Assembly (NCBI RefSeq): GCF_001042635.1
Contig: NZ_AP012331.1
Location: 3,094,348-3,158,347, forward strand
Length of the DNA: 64,000 nucleotides
Direction of reading: 5' to 3'
DNA from: Bifidobacterium scardovii JCM 12489 = DSM 13734
GTDB lineage: Bacteria > Actinomycetota > Actinomycetes > Actinomycetales > Bifidobacteriaceae
Part shown: in pieces, positions 6,546-14,986 of the stretch
Position numbering within the stretch: position 1 is the stretch's first letter
How the letters are laid out: each line of letters begins with the position of its first letter
Notes under the pieces: generated by a model
Told to the model about the DNA's origin: nothing
The model's database searches: none
Seen by the model: the letters and a program-made list of their open reading frames with translations, nothing else
Made by a program: the position numbers and the translations under genes

Positions 6546-9527
6546 TTAGGCGACCACGCCATTCTTCTTGTCGATCGCGCGCATGATCGCCTTGTAGATT
6601 TCCGAGGCGATGAGCACCACCGCGGCAAGGCAGATGCACTCGACCCAAGCCCACGGGCCGAGCGGCGTGGTGCCGAACGCGGAGTTGAGGAACGGCACGT
6701 AGATCACCACGAGCTGCAGCACGACGGACAGGCCGATCGCACCCCACAGCCACTTGTTGGAGAACAGGCCGACGAATGCGGACTGACGGGACGAGCGCGA
6801 GGCGATCGCGTTGAACAGCTGCGCGAACACGAGGATCGTGAAGCCCATCGTGCGGGCCTCGGTCATCTGGAATTCGTGGCTTCCGCCGATCGAGCGATCG
6901 GTGAACAGGCCGCCTTCCAGGTGCATGTCCATGCCGATCAGCGTGACGGCGGCCATGATGATGCCGATGAAGGCGATGTCGATCCACATGTCCCTGTCGA
7001 TCACGCGATCGGTGAGCTTGCGCGGCTTACGGGCCATCACGTCGTCGGTCTGCGGGTCGACGCCCATCGCGAGCGCGGGGGCCGCGTCGGTGAGCAGGTT
7101 GATCCACAGCAGCTGCGTGGCGAGCAGCGGCACGGTGACGCCTTCGGAGCCGGGCTGGGTGATGCCCATCACGCCGGCGAGCATGACGCCGCCGAACACG
7201 GTGAACACCTCGCCCACGTTGGAGCTGAGCAGGTAGCGCAGGAACTTGCGGATGTTGTCGAAGATCACGCGGCCTTCACGCACGGCGGCGACGATGGTGG
7301 AGAAGTTGTCGTCCGCGAGGATCATCTTCGCGGATTCCTTGGTCACCTCGGTGCCGGTGATGCCCATGGCCACGCCGATGTCGGCGGACTTGACCGCCGG
7401 GGCGTCGTTCACGCCGTCGCCGGTCATGGCGGCGATGTTGCCCTGGCGCTGCAGCGACTCCACGATCTTGAGCTTGTGCTCGGGGGCCACGCGCGCGTAC
7501 ACGGACACTTCGGAGGTGGCCTTGTCGAAGGCGGCCTCGTCGGGCAGGGCGTCGAGCTGGTCGCCGGTCAGGGCCTTGCCGCCCTTGGCGATGATGCCCA
7601 GATCGGAGGCGATGCGGGCCGCGGTCAGCGGGTGGTCGCCGGTGATCATCACCGTGCGGATGCCGGCGCGGTGCGCCTCGGCGACGGAGTCGCGCACCTC
7701 GGTGCGCGGCGGGTCGATGATGCCGACCATGCCGTCCCAGATCAGGTCGCGTTCGATGACGTCGCTCTGCTCGGAGATATCGGTCACCTCGCCGGCGGCG
7801 TTGGTCTTGATGCCGGGGATGTCGGCGAGCGACGCGGTGCCGAGCGGACGATACGCCTGGCCAAGCGTACGGTACGCCTCGCCGGACAGCTTCTCGACGG
7901 TGGCGAGGATCGTCTGACGGTCGCCTTCGGTGAGCGGGCGGACCGCACCGCCGACCGCGATGCGCGTGCAGTAGCCGAGCAGCACGTCGGGGGCGCCCTT
8001 CGCGAACACGGTCAGGTTGCCGTTGTCGCTGCTGTCCTTGCCGACGACCGACATGCGCTTGCGCTCGGAAGTGAAGGGGACCTCGGCCACGCGGGTGAGC
8101 TTGCCGAGCGAACGCTCCGCCTTGATCTTGCGCGCGGCGACGACCAGCGAGACCTCGGTCGGATCGCCGACGATCTCCCACTGCCCGTTCGATCCCTCAC
8201 GCAGATCGCCGTCGTTCGCGAACGCGCCGACCGCGATGGTATGGGCCGCTTCGAGCGCGACCGGGGACCCGTCGGCGACAGCGGCGCCGTCGAGGCCCAG
8301 CATCTGGCCCTTCGGGGCGTAGCCGGTGCCGGTGAGCTGCACTTCACCGCTCGGGGTGACGATGCGCTCGACGGTCATCTCGTTGCGGGTGAGCGTACCG
8401 GTCTTGTCGGAGCAGATCACGGAAGCGGAGCCCAGCGTCTCGACGGAGCTCAGCTTCTTGACGATGGCGTTGTGCTTGGCCATGCGCTGCACGCCGAGCG
8501 CAAGCACGACGGTCAGGATCGTCGCCAGGCCTTCCGGCACGGCGGCGACGGCCAGAGACACGGCCAGCAGCAGGGAATCGATGATGTCGTGGACGGACTG
8601 GAAGCCCTGCGTGAAGAACAGCGCGACCAGCACGAACGCCGCGATGATGCACACGGCGATGCCGAGGATCTTGGAGACATGGGTCATCTCCTTCTGCAGC
8701 GGCGTATCCTCGTCGTCGGTCTGGGCAAGCATGTCGGCGATCTTGCCGACCTGCGTGTTCATGCCGGTGCCGGTGATGATCGCACGGCCGGTGCCCTGCG
8801 TGACGGACGTGCCGTTGAAGATCATGTTGGCACGATCGCCGAGCGCCTTGGCGCTTTCCAGCGTATCGGGCTTCTTGCCGACCGGCACGGATTCGCCGGT
8901 CAGGCTCGCCTCGGCGATGCGCAGCGACGCGGCGGCGAACAGTCGTCCATCGGCGGAGACGGTGTCGCCCTCGCCGAGCACGACGATGTCGCCGGGCACG
9001 ACATCGGCCGTATTGATGTGAATGAGCTTGCCGTCGCGCAGCACCGGAGTCTGCGGCGCGGTCATCTGGGCGAGCGCCTCGACCGCCTGCTCGGCGCGGG
9101 CTTCCTGAATGTACCCCAGTACCGCGTTGACGATCAGGATCAGGATGATGACAATCGCATCGAACGGCAGCACTTCGCCGCCTTCCGCGCCGGGCGCGGC
9201 GTTGGCCTTTTCAATGAACCACGCGATCAGCGAGATGACGGTGGCCGCCAGCAGCAGGTATACCAGCGGATCTTGGAACTGGGCCAGGAACTTCTTCCAC
9301 TTGGGCACCGGAGGCGCGCTGGCCAGCTGGTTCGGACCGAATTTCTCAAGTCGCCGCTTGGCCTCGGATTCGCTCAGGCCGACGGACGGATCGACATCAA
9401 GCGCTGTGGCGACGTCGTTCGCATCGGTCAGGCTGGGATCCATATTGTTCAACAGCGCCATCTGGGCGCGTGTTTCTTCGGACTGCGCGTCCGTTGCAGT
9501 GGATTGATCTGTAACACGATCAACCAT
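6546..9527 (-). CDS. P2A-type calcium-transporting ATPase
   Basis: A 993-residue P-type ATPase that exports Ca2+ (or a related cation) from the cytosol. The phosphorylated aspartate is D374 in CSDKTGTLT. MITGDHPLTA and MTGDGVNDAPA (near residue 700) are the nucleotide and hinge motifs. Ca2+-site residues known from SERCA are conserved: PEGL in segment 4, SSNVGE in segment 5 and NLLTDAAP in segment 6. An N-terminal cation_ATPase_N region (SESEAKRRLEKFGPN) and the C-terminal membrane domain are present, so it is full length. ATG at 9527 follows AAGGAGAG. Large open frames on the opposite strand are GC-driven shadows. Confidence 0.92.
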   Translation of the reverse strand: MVDRVTDQSTATDAQSEETRAQMALLNNMDPSLTDANDVATALDVDPSVGLSESEAKRRLEKFGPNQLASAPPVPKWKKFLAQFQDPLVYLLLAATVISLIAWFIEKANAAPGAEGGEVLPFDAIVIILILIVNAVLGYIQEARAEQAVEALAQMTAPQTPVLRDGKLIHINTADVVPGDIVVLGEGDTVSADGRLFAAASLRIAEASLTGESVPVGKKPDTLESAKALGDRANMIFNGTSVTQGTGRAIITGTGMNTQVGKIADMLAQTDDEDTPLQKEMTHVSKILGIAVCIIAAFVLVALFFTQGFQSVHDIIDSLLLAVSLAVAAVPEGLATILTVVLALGVQRMAKHNAIVKKLSSVETLGSASVICSDKTGTLTRNEMTVERIVTPSGEVQLTGTGYAPKGQMLGLDGAAVADGSPVALEAAHTIAVGAFANDGDLREGSNGQWEIVGDPTEVSLVVAARKIKAERSLGKLTRVAEVPFTSERKRMSVVGKDSSDNGNLTVFAKGAPDVLLGYCTRIAVGGAVRPLTEGDRQTILATVEKLSGEAYRTLGQAYRPLGTASLADIPGIKTNAAGEVTDISEQSDVIERDLIWDGMVGIIDPPRTEVRDSVAEAHRAGIRTVMITGDHPLTAARIASDLGIIAKGGKALTGDQLDALPDEAAFDKATSEVSVYARVAPEHKLKIVESLQRQGNIAAMTGDGVNDAPAVKSADIGVAMGITGTEVTKESAKMILADDNFSTIVAAVREGRVIFDNIRKFLRYLLSSNVGEVFTVFGGVMLAGVMGITQPGSEGVTVPLLATQLLWINLLTDAAPALAMGVDPQTDDVMARKPRKLTDRVIDRDMWIDIAFIGIIMAAVTLIGMDMHLEGGLFTDRSIGGSHEFQMTEARTMGFTILVFAQLFNAIASRSSRQSAFVGLFSNKWLWGAIGLSVVLQLVVIYVPFLNSAFGTTPLGPWAWVECICLAAVVLIASEIYKAIMRAIDKKNGVVA

Positions 9528-9797
9528 GTTGCTCTCCTTGATATAGCCGCGGAGTTGTCAGCCCTCGCAACGGCCGGCCCATCGGGGGCTCCGGACGCCG
9601 CGGTAAGGCTGCGCGGTTATGGGCACCGACGCATCTGCTGCCGGTACATACCTTGCCATTATTCCATAACTCTTTTTCGGCGTGTGCGTACAGCGTAACG
9701 GCGTTTTGTTCGAATATTGCGGATTTTGGGGTGAATGCGCCGCATGAGCACCGGCGGAATCGGGTATCCGGCGCTTTCGACTACCCACCGCGCCCGG

Positions 9798-9858
9798 TTA
9801 TCCACCGCACCCGTGTCTATCCACATATATTGTGGACAGACACGCCGGATGTGGATAA
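9798..9858. promoter_or_regulatory. DnaA-box-like cluster with near-perfect inverted repeat
   Basis: The 440-bp gap between the ATPase gene and the toxin-antitoxin patch contains TTATCCACC (9798-9806), CTATCCACA (9817-9825), a reverse CTGTCCACA (9831-9839) and a perfect reverse TTATCCACA (9850-9858). Two of them lie in a dyad with 13-bp arms, one mismatch and a 5-bp spacer (9813-9825 with 9831-9843). It could bind DnaA, far from the origin in this window. Nothing else coding is seen in the gap. Confidence 0.45.
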
Positions 9859-9866
9859 CCATGCAG

Positions 9867-9900
9867 CCTTCGACCACATCGCCCGGTTCGGGTTGCGCGG
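9867..9900 (+). repeat. 34-bp direct repeat, left copy, flanking the abiE module
   Basis: It begins CCTTCGACCACATCGC and ends CGGTTCGGGTTGC-G-CGG. It matches 11611-11644 at 32 of 34 positions in the same orientation, 1,744 bp apart, bracketing abiEi-abiEii. This looks like an attachment-site or recombination scar; no integrase is present. Confidence 0.75.
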
Positions 9901-10004
9901 ATCGCAATCCCACACCCATACTTGCGCCATCGATATTTACGCTTCAATCACTAAGGGATAGATAGCATGACAAACCTTGATATTCCGGCCGTCAATAAAT
10001 CCAA

Positions 10005-10030
10005 GTTTGTAACATTTAAATGTTACAAAC
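10005..10030. promoter_or_regulatory. 26-bp perfect palindrome, candidate AbiEi operator
   Basis: GTTTGTAACATTT is followed directly by its exact reverse complement, ending 5 bp before the ATG at 10036. AbiEi-type antitoxins are known to repress their own operon through inverted repeats. The palindrome argues that translation starts after it, not at the in-frame ATG at 9967. Confidence 0.6.
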
Positions 10031-10035
10031 GGGGT

Positions 10036-10698
10036 ATGCGAATGAATGAAGTGCGACGTCGCCTAATACCGATCACCTCGAGTCAATGGGGCATGGTTAC
10101 CACGGCCCAGGCGAAGCATGCCGGAGTGAACAGAATGACCCTCACCCGCCTTGTACAACACGAACTTTTTAGCCGCATGATGCAAGGCGTGTACCGCGAC
10201 GAAGCGGTCCCGACAAACCGCTTTGATTACATTCATGCCGCATGGCTGGCCCTGCAACCGGAACAGACCGCCGAAGTCCGGCTGACAAACAATCAATTCG
10301 ACGCCGTGGTATGTCTGGAGACCGCCGCATGGCTATACGGATTCGGCGATTTCGTACCGGAACCTTATCACTTTGCCGTTCCTTGGCGGCAGCGCACGAA
10401 ACACCCCGATACCGTTATACACCGCAAATCGTATGCGCTCGGGAATGTTGACATCCGCGAGGGAATTCCCGTTACCTCCGTCAAGCAAACCTTTGCCGAC
10501 CTATTAGGCGCTGGGGTCGACCGATCCCTCATCGCCGATGCACTACGATCGGCCCTTGGGCAACGGCTGATCAGCCCTCGCGAAGCGAGGAATCTCCTCA
10601 CCGGCCATTCCTCTTTGCAAGGCATGCTCAATGCATTCGAGACTCCCGACGCGGATCATTCCACCCTTCCAGACCGTACCCAAGATACGTCCCGGTGA
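10036..10698 (+). CDS. abiEi: AbiEi-type antitoxin / HTH autorepressor
   Basis: A 220-residue protein of the type IV toxin-antitoxin family AbiEi. The N-terminal winged-helix region, with MVTTAQAKHAGVNRMTLTRL and then RMMQGVYRDEAVP, is the usual AbiEi_4/KorA-like DNA-binding module. The C-terminal part (TAAWLYGFGDFVPEPYHFAVP, then GIPVTSVKQTFADLL) matches the antitoxin domain. ATG 10036 (or 10042) is preferred over ATG 9967 because a 26-bp palindrome, likely the operator, fills the interval. It overlaps the toxin gene at its stop codon, implying coupled expression. It is less GC-rich than its surroundings and flanked by direct repeats, both signs of acquisition. Confidence 0.8.
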   Translation: MRMNEVRRRLIPITSSQWGMVTTAQAKHAGVNRMTLTRLVQHELFSRMMQGVYRDEAVPTNRFDYIHAAWLALQPEQTAEVRLTNNQFDAVVCLETAAWLYGFGDFVPEPYHFAVPWRQRTKHPDTVIHRKSYALGNVDIREGIPVTSVKQTFADLLGAGVDRSLIADALRSALGQRLISPREARNLLTGHSSLQGMLNAFETPDADHSTLPDRTQDTSR

Positions 10699-11657
10699 TC
10701 ATCATGCCCATTTCAGCCAAATCTTACGCCGACGCTCGTGCGGTAGAACAGGCGATCAAAGCCGCCGCCATCAATGAGCACCAGCGGAATCCATCTCGCC
10801 ACGTCAATGATCTGATTCGGCAAACCCACTACGACAGATTTCTCTGCCGAGTTTTCAGCGGCGATGTCTCAAACGAGTGGGTTCTCAAAGGCGGCAGCGC
10901 CATGCTGGCACGAATACCCTCCACACGGCGCACGCTTGACGTAGATCTTGTACGGTCGGGATTCGACAAAGAGCAGTCGCTCGAGGAACTCAAACACTTG
11001 GCCGCCATTGATCTTCACGATCATTTTCGCTTTATTTTTCGTTGCGCCATAACGATCGGGCAAGGCGACAATCAACCGTATGTGAACGGATATCGGGTAT
11101 CTTTCCGAACACTACTCGGCGTCAAGGAATATGAACCAATTCACGTCGATATGACCACGCCGCCTTGCCTTGCCCAAGAAGGTGAGATCCGCGAACCCGC
11201 AAACCGACTTCATATTGACCGGCTGCAAACAGTGCCATACCGCTTATATCCGGTGGAATCGCAATGCGCGGACAAGATATGCGCAATCATGGAGATCGTC
11301 GGGAATCAGCCTTCCACTCGGGTGAAGGATCTCGTGGATCTCGTCATTCTTGTGGAAACACAGCCGATCGATATGCACTCTCTCCGCGAGGGCCTGCGGA
11401 GAGAATGCGCACTGCGCAAGATCCCATTCCCTTTTACCTTTGCCATTCCCAAGCAATGGGCACAAACCTCTTACCGCCGTCTGGCTGCAGGGACCGCCGC
11501 AGAGCCAATGACTTTTGACCAAGCAGAGGCGCGCATTCATCGGCTTGTCACAGCGTGCTGCCGAGATAACGAAATCCCTATCCGCTCCTCCGGCGTCAAT
11601 TACAGCGCCCCCTTCGACCACATCGCTCGGTTCGGGTTGCACGGGGTTCGGGAGTGA
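10695..11657 (+). CDS. abiEii: AbiEii-type nucleotidyltransferase toxin
   Basis: A 320-residue nucleotidyltransferase-fold toxin of the AbiEii/AbiGii family. The signature LKGGSAMLARIPSTRRTLDVDLV near residue 65 carries the GGS and DxD-type catalytic residues. KICAIMEIVGNQPSTRVKDLVDLVIL near 195 is the second conserved block (family KxxR.KD.D pattern). AbiEii proteins are known to modify tRNA 3' ends or otherwise block growth during phage infection. The GTG at 10695 overlaps the antitoxin stop; ATG 10704 is the alternative. The last 15 or so codons lie inside the right-hand 34-bp repeat, so the C-terminus may have been fixed by the recombination that placed the module here. Confidence 0.82.
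   Translation: MIIMPISAKSYADARAVEQAIKAAAINEHQRNPSRHVNDLIRQTHYDRFLCRVFSGDVSNEWVLKGGSAMLARIPSTRRTLDVDLVRSGFDKEQSLEELKHLAAIDLHDHFRFIFRCAITIGQGDNQPYVNGYRVSFRTLLGVKEYEPIHVDMTTPPCLAQEGEIREPANRLHIDRLQTVPYRLYPVESQCADKICAIMEIVGNQPSTRVKDLVDLVILVETQPIDMHSLREGLRRECALRKIPFPFTFAIPKQWAQTSYRRLAAGTAAEPMTFDQAEARIHRLVTACCRDNEIPIRSSGVNYSAPFDHIARFGLHGVRE
11611..11644 (+). repeat. 34-bp direct repeat, right copy, flanking the abiE module
   Basis: Partner of 9867-9900 with 2 mismatches. It lies in the 3' end of abiEii, encoding its final residues. Confidence 0.75.
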
Positions 11658-11770
11658 CCGCATACTCGACGCATCCCAGTTACGGAACTGGTATGCAAAA
11701 CCGCAGCGAAACCGCAGAAAGGAACATCATGGGCGACTCGACAGCGGCACCGCCGCGACCCACTTGGCGT

Positions 11771-11787
11771 GATATACTTTGTATATC
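11771..11787. promoter_or_regulatory. mazEF operator-promoter inverted repeat
   Basis: GATATAC-TTT-GTATATC is a perfect 7-bp inverted repeat that contains a TATACT -10-like hexamer. It ends 6 bp before the AAGGAGG ribosome site of mazE. This is the expected position for MazE/MazEF autorepression. Confidence 0.6.
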
Positions 11788-11803
11788 CCGCTAAGGAGGC
11801 GAC

Positions 11804-12049
11804 ATGGTCAAAGCGACGATCAACAAATGGGGGAATGCCCTCGCGGTGCGCATCCCCAAGGAATTCTGCGAACAGCTCAGTCTGCATGCCAGCGATGAGG
11901 TGCGGATCACCCTTGAGGAGGATCGTATCGTCATCGAGCCGATGGACAGCCCATATACGCTGGAGAATCGGCTCAAGAACTGGAAGGGCGGACGTTACCA
12001 CTCCCCCGAAATCGATTGGGGTCCGCCCGTCGGAAAGGAGATGTGGTGA
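11804..12049 (+). CDS. mazE: MazE-type antitoxin (AbrB/SpoVT fold)
   Basis: An 81-residue antitoxin. The N-terminal swapped-hairpin DNA-binding domain shows the MazE pattern KATINKWGNALAVRIPKEF, followed by DEVRITLEEDRIVIEP. The acidic and aromatic tail (YTLENRLKNWKGG) should wrap the toxin. The ribosome site AAGGAGG is strong. It overlaps the toxin gene by one base. It also acts as the operon repressor through the adjacent inverted repeat. Confidence 0.88.
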   Translation: MVKATINKWGNALAVRIPKEFCEQLSLHASDEVRITLEEDRIVIEPMDSPYTLENRLKNWKGGRYHSPEIDWGPPVGKEMW

Positions 12050-12372
12050 TGTATTTCAACCAGGGAGACATCGTCCGCGTCGATTTTGACCCGACACTTG
12101 GCCATGAGCCACAGAAAATCAGGCCGGCGCTAGTTGTCAGCAATGACCTGTTCAACCGATCCACGAGCATGACCATCGTATGTCCGATCACCAGTCAGGA
12201 CAATGGCTTTCATCTCCATGACCGGCTTCCTGACCGATGCCAGACCAGTGGATGGATCGTCATCGAACAAGCTCGTGCCATGGATCTCAATATTCGCAAT
12301 GCCCGATTCATCGAACGACTCGGAGAACCGGAGCTGACGCGCGTCTTGGATTGCTTACGCACGTTCTTCTAG
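12049..12372 (+). CDS. mazF: MazF-type endoribonuclease toxin
   Basis: A 107-residue mRNA interferase. The family motifs are present: GDIVRVDFDPTLGHEPQKIRPALVVSND, with the catalytic arginine and the GHEQ-like loop, then MTIVCPITSQDNGF, the strand carrying the conserved threonine/serine. The ATG at 12049 shares its A with the mazE TGA; a GTG lies one codon upstream. It is full length. The cleavage motif cannot be deduced. It sits directly behind the abiE module, so two toxin-antitoxin systems lie in tandem. Confidence 0.88.
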   Translation: MYFNQGDIVRVDFDPTLGHEPQKIRPALVVSNDLFNRSTSMTIVCPITSQDNGFHLHDRLPDRCQTSGWIVIEQARAMDLNIRNARFIERLGEPELTRVLDCLRTFF

Positions 12373-12442
12373 CCTAACGGCATATGCCGATGGCGGAGCG
12401 CTCTTGTCTCTCCGCAATCAGGAGACGCCCCAATCATCACCA

Positions 12443-13732
12443 TCACGGCTCCACCGCGTGCCGGCGCAGATTGCGGACCACGGCACGCTCGCGGGCGCCA
12501 CGGGTGGCCCACAGGCCGAACGCGACCAGCACGAACATCGCGGTGCACGCCTCCCACAGGAATCGGCTGCCGAAACTGCTGATGACCCAACCTCCGACCA
12601 ATGGCGCCACACCGTGCGACATCGACCAGACAAGGTTGTACACGCCCTGATAGGTGCCGCGGCAGTCGTCCGGCGCAAGGTTCGCCACCGTGGTGGCGGC
12701 GATCGGGAACGTGCCGAGCTCGCCAAGAGACCACAGCACGGTCGCGGCCGCAAAACCGACCCACGAGGTCGCACCGATCTGGAACGCGTATCCCACGGCG
12801 GTCATGAGCATGCCGAGCACCAGCACGCGCGTGTTGCTCATGCGTTTGAACACGGCGATGACCGGAATCTGCAGTACACAGAGAATGCCTCCGTTGATGG
12901 TGAGCAGCATCGAGTATTCGTCCGTGCCGAGTCCCAGCTGGGTCATGGCGATCGGCAGACCGCTCGTCGACTGGAAATAGGCGATCGTGTAGCCGAACAT
13001 GAGCAGCACCATCGACATGAGCGGCCAGTCGGCAAGCGCGCGGCGATAGTTATCGACCAAGGACACGCGGGAAGCTCCCGCAACCTCTGGATCGGTCTCC
13101 GCAACAGTACCAACGACCGCATCCGCATCCGCGGATGCCGTGCCGTCCATCCGGATCGGTACATGCATCGTGCGGAAGAAGACGATCAGCATGACGGTGA
13201 CGGCGACCAGGACGGCCGCCTCCGTGTAGAACATCAGCGCATACGACACCTTGACCAGCTGGTTGGCGATGATCGGCCCGGTCGCGAACCCGAAGTTGAT
13301 CGCCCACGTCTGCAGGGTATAGGCGCGCTTCTGGTCGCGGATCGGCACGACATCCGCGATGTAGGCGGCGACGGCCGGCGTCGGGATCGAGGAGATCGCG
13401 CCGTAGACGAGCAGCGTCGCGCCCATGACGGTCGGATCGTCGATGAAGGACAGTATCACCAGCATGGCCGCCGCGCCGATCTCGCCGATGACGATCATCG
13501 GCTGTCTGCCGAACCGATCGGACAACGCCCCTCCGAACAGGCACCCGAAAATGCCGCCGAATCCGTACATCGACACGACCATGCCGGCGACGCCCGCATC
13601 GACATGCAGCTGCGACACCAGGTACATCGACATGAACGAGATGACGAACCGACCCATCCACAGGATCAGGATGGCCAGCCACAGCCCCCAATACAGCAGG
13701 GGCAATCCGAAAATCCTACGCTGCTTCTCCAC
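12443..13732 (-). CDS. Major facilitator superfamily transporter
   Basis: A 429-residue permease with twelve hydrophobic segments and the MFS loop motif GALSDRFGRQPMIVIGE between segments 2 and 3. A long central loop (about residues 195-235) is rich in Ala, Asp and Val. Segments around QKRAYTLQTWAINFGFATGP resemble the DHA1 drug-exporter group, but the substrate is unknown. The start is taken as GTG 13732 with AAGG eight bases upstream; no in-frame ATG exists nearby. It is divergent from the rlmB-like gene with 70 bp between them and convergent with mazF. Confidence 0.8.
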   Translation of the reverse strand: MEKQRRIFGLPLLYWGLWLAILILWMGRFVISFMSMYLVSQLHVDAGVAGMVVSMYGFGGIFGCLFGGALSDRFGRQPMIVIGEIGAAAMLVILSFIDDPTVMGATLLVYGAISSIPTPAVAAYIADVVPIRDQKRAYTLQTWAINFGFATGPIIANQLVKVSYALMFYTEAAVLVAVTVMLIVFFRTMHVPIRMDGTASADADAVVGTVAETDPEVAGASRVSLVDNYRRALADWPLMSMVLLMFGYTIAYFQSTSGLPIAMTQLGLGTDEYSMLLTINGGILCVLQIPVIAVFKRMSNTRVLVLGMLMTAVGYAFQIGATSWVGFAAATVLWSLGELGTFPIAATTVANLAPDDCRGTYQGVYNLVWSMSHGVAPLVGGWVISSFGSRFLWEACTAMFVLVAFGLWATRGARERAVVRNLRRHAVEP

Positions 13733-13802
13733 GAGACATACCTTAACAAAACAGTCGCCGCGCAATGGTCCGCACGACGATTTGGCGCGGGGTGCTGGGA
13801 CA

Positions 13803-14807
13803 ATGAAACCTATGGTTATCAAGAAAGGACCGACCAAGGGGTCGGGTGGAAAGCATCGCAACGCGCTTCGCGGCAAGGGGGCGACTCCCAAGGCCGAGGA
13901 TCGCGTGTACCACAAGGCATACAAGGAAAAGAAGGTCGCCGATCGGCGCAAGATGGCCGATCCTCGTCTGGCGGCCCGCCGCCGCGCGGCCAAGTTCACG
14001 TCGGATTCGGACGATCTGGTCATCGGCCGCAACGCGGTGCTCGAGGCGCTGCGCGTGAATGTGCCCAGCTCGCAGCTGTACATCGCCGCGCGCATCGAGC
14101 ATGACGACCGCACGCGCGAAATCGTGCGTCTCGCCGGCGTGCAGGGGCTGCACCTGCTGGAGGCGGATCGGCTGGAGATGGACCGCATCGCGCGTTCGTC
14201 CAACCACCAGGGCGTGGTGCTCAAGGTGCAGCCGTACCAGTACTCGTCGCTGGCCGATCTGGCCGACCGTGCGGAAAAGAAGGCCCGCGCGATGGAGGCC
14301 GCCAATTCGGCCGCGGCCCGCATCAACGCGCGCCCGCTGTTCATCGCCCTCGACGGCGTGACCGATCCGCAGAACCTCGGCGCGGTGATCCGCTCGGCGG
14401 CCGCGTTCGGAGCCAACGGCGTGATTCTGCCGGAACGCCGATCCGCATCGGTGACCGCGGCCGCATGGAAGGTGTCGGCCGGCGCGGCCGCGCACATGCC
14501 GGTGGCCCGCGTGGTGAACCTGACCAAGGCGATCGAGAGCCTGCGCGAGCGCGGCTACTACACGGTCGGCCTTGACGGCGGCGGCGACAAACTGGTCGGA
14601 GAGACCGGGTTCGAAGCCGACCCGCTGGTCGTGGTGCTCGGTTCGGAAGGCAAGGGGCTGAGCCGTCTCGTGCGCGAGGCGTGCGACGCCATCGCCGGCA
14701 TCCCGATCACGAACATGGTCGAATCGCTCAACGCCTCGGTGGCGGCCGGCATCAGCCTGTATGCGGTCGCGCGCGCAAGGCGCGACGCCGCCGCGGCTCA
14801 GCAATAA
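13803..14807 (+). CDS. rlmB: SpoU/TrmH-family 2'-O-ribose RNA methyltransferase (RlmB-like)
   Basis: A 334-residue methyltransferase with a very basic N-terminal tail (residues 1-70) seen in actinobacterial RlmB. An L30e-like substrate domain follows (IGRNAVLEALR, residues 75-150), then the C-terminal SPOUT knot. SPOUT motifs are DPQNLGAVIRSAAAFG near residue 187, VVLGSEGKGLS near 279 and MVESLNASVAAGISLY near 305. The likely target is G2251 of 23S rRNA, but other SpoU targets cannot be excluded. ATG 13803 or ATG 13812 is possible; neither has a strong ribosome site. Confidence 0.85.
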   Translation: MKPMVIKKGPTKGSGGKHRNALRGKGATPKAEDRVYHKAYKEKKVADRRKMADPRLAARRRAAKFTSDSDDLVIGRNAVLEALRVNVPSSQLYIAARIEHDDRTREIVRLAGVQGLHLLEADRLEMDRIARSSNHQGVVLKVQPYQYSSLADLADRAEKKARAMEAANSAAARINARPLFIALDGVTDPQNLGAVIRSAAAFGANGVILPERRSASVTAAAWKVSAGAAAHMPVARVVNLTKAIESLRERGYYTVGLDGGGDKLVGETGFEADPLVVVLGSEGKGLSRLVREACDAIAGIPITNMVESLNASVAAGISLYAVARARRDAAAAQQ

Positions 14808-14878
14808 CCACTGGATTCGCGGCTGGAGTTGGCCGACCAGAGCTGGCCAAAGCGCGCAGTCCGCTCCTTACCATCAGT

Positions 14879-14944
14879 ATGAAAAGAGCTGCATCGTAAT
14901 AAACTTTCTTATAAGAAAGTTTATTACGATGCAGCTCTTTTCAT
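14879..14944. repeat. Perfect 66-bp palindrome without spacer
   Basis: The two 33-bp arms (14879-14911 and 14912-14944) are exact reverse complements with no loop. The centre is AT-rich (CTTTCTTATAAGAAAG) in a GC-rich region. It lies between the convergent rlmB-like and DUF4032 genes and could terminate transcription in both directions, with TTTTC at the outer edge. No other copy is seen in the window. Most of the rest of 14808-15027 is a second hairpin. Confidence 0.9.
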
Positions 14945-14986
14945 GCTATGCAGGCACGAGCCAACGGCCGCATTTTACGTCTGTCT

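Noticed and set aside
6540..9698. A 1,052-codon open frame on the plus strand opposite the Ca2+-ATPase gene
   Set aside because: Composition is His/Gly/Asp/Arg-rich without any domain, and it mirrors the strongly supported ATPase gene. Similar antisense frames (3440-4267, 24402-27122, 30077-32974, 35885-38596, 52000-53475) are rejected for the same reason.
9528..12442. Integrase, transposase or phage genes that would explain the direct repeats around abiE
   Set aside because: None seen in any frame; the module has only toxin-antitoxin genes, so mobility rests on the repeats alone.
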